Origin: Limnanthes douglasii subsp. nivea
Taxonomy: Eukaryota; Streptophyta; Magnoliopsida; Brassicales; Limnanthaceae
Direction of reading: 5' to 3'
Length of the DNA stretch: 64,000 bases
NCBI GenBank assembly: GCA_036936605.1
Contig: JAUPFV010000004.1
Location: 180,252,807 to 180,316,806, forward strand
Part shown: in pieces, positions 56,840-64,000 of the stretch
Position numbering within the stretch: position 1 is the first letter of the stretch
How the letters are laid out: every line of letters begins with the position of its first letter
Program-made: the position numbers and the translations under genes
Notes under the pieces: model-generated
The model's database searches: none
Told to the model about the DNA's origin: nothing
The model's input: the letters and a program-made list of their open reading frames with translations, nothing else

Positions 56840-57690
56840 AATACTTGATTTAAAACTCGACAACAATTTTAAAATTTCCAACATCATGGTTGACATGTAT
56901 TTATCACGGTCCTCCCGAATTAGATTGAATAGTGCAGATAACCATGGTAAAATCCATAGGATTAACAACCTCAATCTTTCTCTACCTCCTGCATGTACAA
57001 GATCCATACACCTCTCATACATTGGTAAACTCGAGGTAATTAAGTTTGTTTTTGTTGCGGGTCAGATTCATTGGTCTCATATTTTTATCTTATCGGTTAT
57101 CGTCCTCAAACTTTAACAAATTCATCTGTCGTTTTCTCTGATCTGGTCAAGAGATGAAACTCTCTGGTGCTAATGTTTCATGGATAGTATTCACTTTGTC
57201 CACCCATGATGGTGGTCTTAAAATCTTAGACCTTAAAATATGGAATCACACAATTGTACTCAAATATTTGTGGTTCATGTAAAATATCAAACTCTTTTAT
57301 TTCATATGATTTGATTGAAATTTAAAATAATTAAAAAAATAACTTATGGAATATAACTATGGTAAACTTATGGAATATAAAATATGGTACTTCTCCTTCG
57401 TGGATCTGGAAAAAAACTCCTCTACTTTTACATTTAACGTTATTAAAATGTTTGTTGGCAAGGTAGAATCTAGCTCTCTTGTTTTATGCATACATGCTAT
57501 CCACCTCAATGATGACCCACTACGGACTAAATCTAATACTTTATTGAAAATCCGACAACAAATTTAGACATCATTGTTGACGGTTGTTGGTATTAGCCTT
57601 TCCGAGTTAAGTCGGATAATGGAAATAATCAGAGTAATATTCATGCGATAAACAACCTCATTGTTTATCTACATTCGTCATGTTGAAACT
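56840..57690 (+). pseudogene. Decayed LINE ORF2 pieces, right of element B
   Basis: The first part (56840-57000) continues the left LINE copy. Then a RT thumb segment (HLSYIGKLEVIKFVF) and, after a frame shift, NKFICRFLWSG, GANVSWIVF, GGLKILDLKIWNH and LKYLWF follow, the classical end of plant LINE RT. Next comes IWYFSFVDLEKNS, a second copy of the segment at 47090-47200, and then 57530-57690, which repeats 56840-57000. So two partial LINE copies lie in tandem. All frames are broken. Confidence 0.65.
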
Positions 57691-58861
57691 GTAAAAATAC
57701 TTCTTATTGGAGCAATGAAAATGTGGATCTTACAATTAAACACATCTACGATACTAATACTATGCATATGTATATTCCCGGCATCGAGTGGATCAGATTT
57801 AATATGACATAAATACAGTATGAGATAAATACAATATGCTGCATCATTTTATCATTATTTGGCTAGTTGATAAGCTTATAAGTTAAAGATCTAACATCCC
57901 ATCGTCTTTTATATCTATTACAAACTCCATGACACATGCTCTCTCGTACTCGTTACAAACTCCATTACACCAATGTTAATTGGCCGGTTTAACACCCTTA
58001 CATTCTCTAAGGCTAACTTCGGGGTTACACCCTGCTTCTCCTAATCTCGTATATACACCCTTACATTCTATAAGGGTAACTTCGGTTTTACACCCTGATT
58101 CTCCTTATCTCCCTAGCTTCACCTAATTTACCTCCTGGTGCGGTTGGCTTGGATGGTGATCACTATGTAGTTGTTGTACTTGCACAATGGCTATAGACCT
58201 ATTTTAAACCATCTTAGAGTGAAAAATAACAATGTTCGCAACCGGTCGATGGGTGATTTGAGACCGCTTGGGTGAATGAGTTTACTGTTGATAGTGAAGT
58301 GTAACCCAAAAGCTTCCCTTGCACTTTGTATATTTTATGAATGTAGGTTTCAGGTTTCAAATTTCTGGATTTCTCTGGAGTGCAACGTTTGAAGATCTTT
58401 GCTACAATTTTGGCTTTTTTCAGGTTTGGTAGGGGGCTTTTGATTGAAGAATTTCAGCTGGGAAGAAACAATACTCAAATCATACAAAATGATTGGGGGT
58501 ACCCACTCCTTTTGCCCCTGCCACTGACTAGGATCACAATAAAATAATACAATTTCTGATGAGCTTTTAATGTCAGGGAATTTGATCTGATAAGCTTTAG
58601 AAGTTTAAACTCTTTTGCAACAATGAATAAACCCAACACATCAAAATTTTGCTTAATAAGTTGACCGCACCGAACAATCTGGAAGTAAAATGCGATCCAA
58701 AAGTTGGCAGAACAACGAACATCAACATTATATTTCAACACGGTTCGTATACTAGTTGACAACTCCAAACCGAAGCCAGGGAAAAAACTGCTCCGATACT
58801 TATTGTCATTCTGAAATGCAGAACATAACTTTTTTAATATAAGAACTTAAACCGGGCAGAA
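57691..58861 (+). other. Spacer with a duplicated 63-bp stretch; 3' flank of the thioredoxin gene
   Basis: ACACCCTTACATTCT units of 63 bp start at 57992 and 58055. The region nearest 58861 must hold the 3' untranslated region and poly(A) site of the thioredoxin gene, which I cannot place. The minus frame at 58475-58768 has no known domain. Confidence 0.5.
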
Positions 58862-61519
58862 TTACGTGTAGAGTTTAGCCATGGTGTCCTTCAAGCGCCC
58901 GACATCTGCACCAATAATCTCAGCTGCCTTTTTTCCATCTTTGAAGAAATGCAGCGTCGGCTGCAGGATAAATAACAAAATAGTTAAGCTATTACTAGTT
59001 TTTAAGTTAAATGTAAGGCGATCTAATAAGCTAGACCAGTTAGCGTAACTGAACTGATAAGAAATGGGAAAAACATACAATCCAACGTTATATCTTTTAT
59101 AGCTGAAATAATATAATGATCATATCATAAAAACCTGTACAGAAATTCAATTACTTGTAGAAGAGTTGTTGTGTTTGTTGCAACGCATAGCTATCTAACC
59201 AATCAAGTACCAAATACAATTTATAATCCTTACACAACACTTTCTGCCATAAATTGAAGATCTCATTTTCCCCAAATAAAATAATACAATACAAAGAAAT
59301 GATTTCTTCAATTTTACCACTGCATCCATTTTGAATCAAATATCAACTTGATGTGAATATAAAAGTTTATTGTAGAGATATATGTACCGTAACTGGAAAC
59401 TATTATTCACCCTTCATCACAAGTATTATTTCATTTTGAAAAAAATAAATGATAAACATATATATATATATATATGTATATATATGTATATATATGTATA
59501 TGTATGTATGTATATGTATATGTATGTATGTATAAAGAAGCAACATGAGTTTAACTATATCACCTGCTAACAAATAACAAAAAGAAATAGACAAGTGACT
59601 ATATATACCACCTGCTGGCAGAAGCAGCAAGAAGTAAAAAGACTAAGTCCTTAACTTAATGTCAAAGAATAAGTCCTTAACTTAATGTCAAAGAGCTCAT
59701 AGGAAATCCGCTAGCAGAGACTGGAAATGGGTAGTCTAATATCCAAACAGACAGATAGAAGGATTTAAGTTTTATACCACAGATGAAATGTCCATCTTGC
59801 TTAGCGTGCCTAAAATCCCGGCCTGCAAATGAAGTAACAGCCTTAGTTCCTAACTGCCAGTCTATATGAAACCCACTTTAAAGAGTACTATTCAGCGTCT
59901 TCTAATATCAAAGTTAAAAAAAGCTCAACGCAAACACAATATAAGAAATATATAGTCAAAGTCACACTTATGGTGGACCAGTTAAACAATATTTGTATTG
60001 CATACTCATAGATAAATCATACAGGGAGTATGTACAGTCATTGTTACTCGAAGCTGTTTCTATGGAACAACCGAGCACGGATCATGAAAATCATGCAATT
60101 TTGTTTGGTTTAGCCAACAAAGTAAACCATGATAATACGCAAAATAACAAGCATCTAGCATATACTTGCAACTCAAGCAGCAAATGCTACAGGGTTATTT
60201 GTCTCTTCTAACAAAATGAAATGTCTCTGTATTATACTTTTGATTTTCATGCTATCAGCCCAACGCAATATTTTCAAAAGCAACTCTGTAAATCATGTGC
60301 CAAATGAAAGAAAGTTATAGGCCAGCTAACCAACGTTGGCAGACTCAATTTTAAGTTCTCTATATTGACTTACAGCATGCGTAAAACGAATATGCAGCAT
60401 TGATATATACGATCTAAGATATACTACAGTACCCATGATCTATGATACCTCATCAATGTCAATCTTGTATGTTGTTACATGAGGGTAATTCTGGCTCAGC
60501 TCTCCAATAATAGGTGAAATGAACTTGCCTGCCAAGTTATCAAAATCAGCTATCTTTGTCACATTAAATGAGCAGAGAGAACCCACTTTAGTGAAATTTG
60601 AAGTAAATTGAGTTTCAAATAACTAAAACACAGACTTACAAGGCCCGCACCACACAGCAGTAAAATAGAAAATTGCTGGCATAGATTCATCTGGTACATA
60701 GTATTTAAACAAAAGAAAATCACTACATAGTATTTAAACAAAAGAAAATCACTACCACAAACAAAAGAGAATCAGTACCACGACACGGTAAATCATAAAG
60801 AGAGCTGAATATCGATAATGCAAATGACAATTCACCTTGAGCTTTGCTTAATGCACTTTGGAAATCTTCTTCAGTTTTAACTTTAACCATGTTGGATGGA
60901 CCTGAAATCATTAATCGTATCTGCATTAGTGACAACTATCCGTGTAATAGATAGTTCCCCATTTTGCACGATCTATCTCAACTCATAATCCAACTTGACG
61001 ATTAATATTGATCGATGATATACTAACCCTAAAGAGCTCCTGAGCACAGATGTTCAAGACTAGCCTGATTGTGTATATCTTGTTCGATCACACCATCTAT
61101 TAATCACTCATAACTAAATTATCACTCTCTATATACAAAAGTCAAATAAACTATATAAATGGAACTAAAGCCCTTGGTAATCTCGAACTTCTGAACATGC
61201 AACAGAAGTTGTCATAACAATCGCCGAGAACAGAAGACGGATAGAGTATTGAAATCAGAGAAACGAGAATAACGAGGAATGAATCACCTGAGGAAGAACA
61301 TAGGTTTCTCTGGCACTGAAGAGTGGCGCTAGAAGAGTAAATCTCGGTGGAAGCAAAGATGGAGGATGCAGTAGCTAAGGCCCTGTTAGGGATTGCAGAT
61401 GCAATCGATTTAGGAGCTGAAATCAGGGTTTCGATTAGGAAAGAAGAGTGTGGAATCGAACGGATACATGAGGTACGAGAACTGAGAAATGGTCGAAGTA
61501 ATGCCCAGTTCCTTCTCAT
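58862..61519 (-). CDS. TRXO: Thioredoxin o-type (mitochondrial), six exons
   Basis: This is the one host gene in the window. Coding exons on the minus strand are 61519-61288, 60901-60836, 60690-60640, 60528-60449, 59822-59778 and 58960-58862, giving 190 codons plus stop. Every intron is GT...AG and the reading frame joins across all five. Exon 1 encodes an Arg/Ser-rich N-terminus without acidic residues at its start, typical of a mitochondrial presequence. Exon 3 ends inside the active site: FTAVWCGP, with the second Cys completed by exon 4. After it come KFISPIIGELSQNYPHVTTY, KIDID and VPTLHFFKDGKKAAEIIGAD, which hold the cis-Pro loop and the C-terminal helix. Thioredoxins of this type reduce disulfides of mitochondrial (and sometimes nuclear) proteins, kept reduced by NADPH-thioredoxin reductase. 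The YPHVTTY-KIDID wording and the length fit plant Trx o. No defects were seen. Confidence 0.93.
59455..59535. repeat. TA/TATG microsatellite in intron 5 of the thioredoxin gene
   Basis: A mixed run of TA and GTATATA/TGTATG words. The short frames reported on both strands here are repeat artefacts. Confidence 0.9.
60696..60753. repeat. 29-bp tandem duplication next to the intron 2 acceptor
   Basis: ACATAGTATTTAAACAAAAG plus nine further bases occurs twice without mismatch, at 60696 and 60725. On the gene strand it duplicates the T-rich stretch just before the CAG acceptor of exon 3. Confidence 0.9.
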
Positions 61520-62650
61520 CTTCTTAGATTCTGTCTTCTCTCTCTTTGGTGTCAGTAGGGTTTTTTCGGTATCACGATTACCTGAAGGGATTCAATCGGA
61601 AGTTTGCTGAAATAGATTTCTCAAACCTAGCTTATAAATAAGACATGGACCGGCTAAGTGGAAATTCAAAATTACTAAATGCCATCATTCAAAATTACTA
61701 AATGCCATCGTCCTAGAAAAACAAGGAATTACTGAAAATAGTTATGAGTCGGACAAAATTATTTTTATGTAAAATAAACGTATAAATTAAAGTACCAACC
61801 TAAAAAAATTACACATTTTTACTCCGCCGCTGGATCTTACCCTTATTTGATAGATCTCTCACCAAATTTTGGACAAATTCGTCTCTCTTTGGAAAACTTA
61901 GGTATAAAAGTATTTTATAAATCTCTCACCATTTTTTCCTTCTTTTCCTTTCTATCTCTCTCAAAATCTCTAAAACACAAAAATTTCATCGAAAATCAAA
62001 GCGTAATTTTTCAGAAATCTGAATTAATAACAACATTAAGATAAACCATACAATCCTTCCACTATAAAAATTTTCAAGATTTCGTTGTGTTTAAGTGGTA
62101 CAAAATTAGGTTTTCCAATTATGTTTTTTAAAACATGATTTTGGCATGATTTTAGGCTTCATTTTCATAGATTAGTGTTGTAGAGTTGTTTATTACCGGA
62201 AGAGTTATCTTTTTGGCTTCAATTTCAATTTTGTTGTAAAATGTGGTGTTTAGATAGATCTAGGGTTTAGCTGTGCTAATGTTCGTCGCATGAGATCGTG
62301 CTACCAGATTTGTTTTGGTCGCACGAACTTGCGAAAATGCCATTTTAATTAAAAAAAATTAAAAATCTAATTGGATAATAAATAAGCAATAATTTTTCTT
62401 GACTCTAATAAATACCCAATAATTTCAAAGTTAAAGTTAAGTAATGGATTATTAAAATATGGCAATATGTTTTATATTATATTATTAAGCATTTAAAATC
62501 ATTTTTTTATAAAAAAAATTATATTTAAAAAAATCAAAAGTTTTTTATTAATATTTAATGCTATCAATTATTAATTATTATGATAATATATATTTTTTAA
62601 TATTTTCGACTTTTTCTACAACTTTTAAAGTTATTGAAAATTTCAAACTA

Positions 62651-62652
<2 letters not shown>
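61520..62652 (+). other. Upstream region of the thioredoxin gene; AT-rich spacer
   Basis: The first 100 bp should be 5' leader of the thioredoxin gene. A TATA-like word lies on the minus strand near 61630-61640 (complement CTTATAAATAA), about 115 bp before the ATG. Beyond about 61700 I see no gene; the plus frame 61847-62044 has no domain. Confidence 0.45.
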
Positions 62653-62683
<31 letters not shown>

Positions 62684-62749
62684 GCAAAATAATACTATTA
62701 TTGAAATTTTAAAATGTTACAACTGAAGACCCAATTCAAACCAGAAGCT

Positions 62750-62920
62750 GGCCCAATTGGGTATGGCCCTAAAACAAAATAGCGGCCCATCTATGTTAAT
62801 CTGAAGAAGGGGAAAAGAACCCTAAATCAGTCGATCCCCTTTAGATCGTTTGAAACCCTAGTTTCTTTTTTCCCCTTCCTTCTCTCTTTCAACTCCTCAC
62901 AGTATGTTTACAAAACCCTA
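62750..62920 (+). promoter_or_regulatory. Promoter-like motif cluster inside the LINE 3' UTR
   Basis: On the plus strand there are two GGCCCA words (62750-62755, 62784-62789), two AAACCCTA telo-boxes (62853-62860, 62913-62920) and a CT-rich stretch between them (62862-62890). This set is typical of plant promoters of translation-related genes. Here it is antisense to the LINE. No gene start follows on the plus strand in the window. Confidence 0.35.
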
Positions 62921-64000
62921 GCCAGTATCAATATGGCCAACCCCTATGCAATCAAGCACTACAATAGCTCGAAGTGAATTTGGCATGTCGCTAGCTTCAA
63001 AAACCTGGCTCCTCTTCTCCGATAATGCCCACCTCGAAACCCAATCGGCTGCCACATTTTCCGATCTGGAAATGTGGCAGATCTTCATTGTGGGGAGGAT
63101 CAAAGCTTTGCAGATGTCAATGCCAGGAACAAGAGATGAAGCTTCAGAGTTGATACATCTCACCAGAGTCATGCAATCTGTTTCCAGGTCAGTGTTCCTC
63201 CATTTTTTTCTTTTGCATTCGAGAAGAGCCTCAATGAGAGCTCTTCTTTCTGCTTGCAGTGGAGTCAGCTTGCCAAACAAGAAGCTGGCCCATTGAATGC
63301 AGTTCCCCAGGTGGTCTCTGACGATATAACCACCAGAGGCCTCACCGGTGAAGCTACATGCTCCATCGGTGTTTATTTTTAGCCTTCCCATTGTTGGAGC
63401 CATCCACGATCTGTAATAGACTTTCCTGTTACTGATGGACAACGCTCCTATTTTTGCACCTACATCCACAACATTTACCCAGTGTTTAGACCTCAATTTA
63501 GAGTCGATTCCCCTTAGTAGCCTATCAATTCTGTTTACAGCATTTATGAAGTTACTATGTGGTTTATCAAACTTGATACGATTCCTGTTAGACCAGATTG
63601 TCCAAACTATAAGTTGTGGGACAATTTGGGTGACATGGAATTTAGTACAGGTTGCCTTAAACCAAACAAAAAGCATATGTCTTATAGACATAAATCTCCT
63701 AACAGGGACTCTAAAAAGAAGTCCATAGTAATTCCATAGGGCCCATGCATAATTACAATTTATGAAAAGATGGGTTAGACTCTCACAATTACTACAGAAT
63801 TGGCACTTAGATACTAATGTAAGGTGCTTGTTCATTAGGATGTCATCTGTAGGAATAAATTTCTTCAGTAGTCTCCAGCAAAGAAAAGATATTTTTGATG
63901 GTATAAAACTATGCCATACTTTTTTATAAAAATAAGAAGAGTTATTCCTAACTCTGATCATTTCCCATGTTTTTTTTGTACAAAATGTTTTGTCACATGT
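62918..64000 (-). CDS. LINE ORF2 C-terminus: zinc-binding RT region and RNase H (partial)
   Basis: The frame is open from the window edge to the stop at 62920-62918. It starts with the zf-RVT domain (KKVWHSFIPSKISFLCWRLL, then CQFCSN, LTHLFINC and CNYAWALW). An RNase H domain of the plant LINE type (RVT_3) follows from about 63390: INTDGACSFTGEASGG, AERRALIEALLEC, LETDCMTLV and SRSENVAADWVSRWA, which supply the Asp, Glu, Asp and Asp catalytic positions. No stop or frameshift interrupts the 360 visible codons. The internal ATG at 63961 is not a real start; the upstream RT and endonuclease lie outside. Confidence 0.9.
   Translation of the reverse strand, partial: TCDKTFCTKKTWEMIRVRNNSSYFYKKVWHSFIPSKISFLCWRLLKKFIPTDDILMNKHLTLVSKCQFCSNCESLTHLFINCNYAWALWNYYGLLFRVPVRRFMSIRHMLFVWFKATCTKFHVTQIVPQLIVWTIWSNRNRIKFDKPHSNFINAVNRIDRLLRGIDSKLRSKHWVNVVDVGAKIGALSISNRKVYYRSWMAPTMGRLKINTDGACSFTGEASGGYIVRDHLGNCIQWASFLFGKLTPLQAERRALIEALLECKRKKWRNTDLETDCMTLVRCINSEASSLVPGIDICKALILPTMKICHISRSENVAADWVSRWALSEKRSQVFEASDMPNSLRAIVVLDCIGVGHIDTG

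Larger units (their letters stand above)
62653..64000 (-). mobile_element. 3' end of a LINE (non-LTR retrotransposon), running off the window
   Basis: A pure T run of 30 bases (62653-62682) is the poly(A) tail of an element on the minus strand, next to a roughly 235-bp 3' untranslated region and an ORF2 end. The tail length suggests a fairly recent insertion. The 5' end and second target duplication are outside. Confidence 0.85.

Noticed and set aside
58475..58768. Minus-strand 97-codon frame after the thioredoxin stop
   Set aside because: No domain or splice link; most likely 3' untranslated or flanking sequence.
59382..59630. Tyr/Ile/Met-rich small proteins on both strands
   Set aside because: They are translations of the TA/TATG microsatellite within intron 5 of the thioredoxin gene.
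61347..61610. Plus-strand frame of 87 codons
   Set aside because: It is the complement of thioredoxin exon 1 and its leader; the minus strand has the family match and joined exons.

Overview
The window is nuclear DNA of a flowering plant, most likely a eudicot. The evidence is one spliced host gene with plant-style introns, plant-type Ty3/gypsy, Ty1/copia, LINE and tRNA-derived SINE elements, plant TATA, GGCCCA and telo-box motifs, and long AT-rich spacers. I cannot name the species. Apart from the host gene, nearly everything recognisable is a retroelement or its remains.

Layout. 1-3949: 3' part of a gypsy element of Tat type (C, plus strand) with an accessory gene on the opposite strand. 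About 4100-11751: decayed gypsy element D on the minus strand, with its accessory gene on the plus strand. 12538-15052: LTR-like sequence, then gag and protease of gypsy element E (plus), interrupted at 15145 by the better preserved gypsy element A (15145-23514, plus). A has lost its 3' end, and a piece of E protease resumes at 23529. 24285-29221: complete, young copia element F (minus) with 334-bp LTRs, perfect 5-bp target duplications and one unbroken gag-pol frame. It sits in LTR-like sequence that also carries a SINE (29476-29700). 30158-34282: AT-rich DNA with a 93-bp tandem repeat. 34283-38675: young but damaged copia element G (minus) that lacks most of gag, followed by the 3' tail of a second tandem copy. 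38676-45369: AT-rich, with a second SINE at 41049-41277. 45370-47277 and 56840-57690: decayed LINE DNA split by the old gypsy element B (47278-56834; 365-bp LTRs, 5-bp target duplication AGTAT). 58862-61519: six-exon gene for an o-type (mitochondrial) thioredoxin on the minus strand. 62653-64000: 3' end of a second LINE (minus) that runs off the window.

The main theme is the organisation of the Tat-like gypsy elements. In A, B and D, pol is followed within about 100 bp by a short conserved hairpin-like block. In A and B tandem repeats come next. Then a convergent gene lies on the other strand, with a domain shared between B and C, an acidic linker and a coiled coil. In B and C this antisense gene has its own GGCCCA + TATA promoter-like signature and intron-like boundaries. 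In A, the gag-protease frame meets the RT frame at UAG CAA UUA, the sequence known from leaky plant-virus stop codons. These are the most interesting leads here; all rest on reading by eye.
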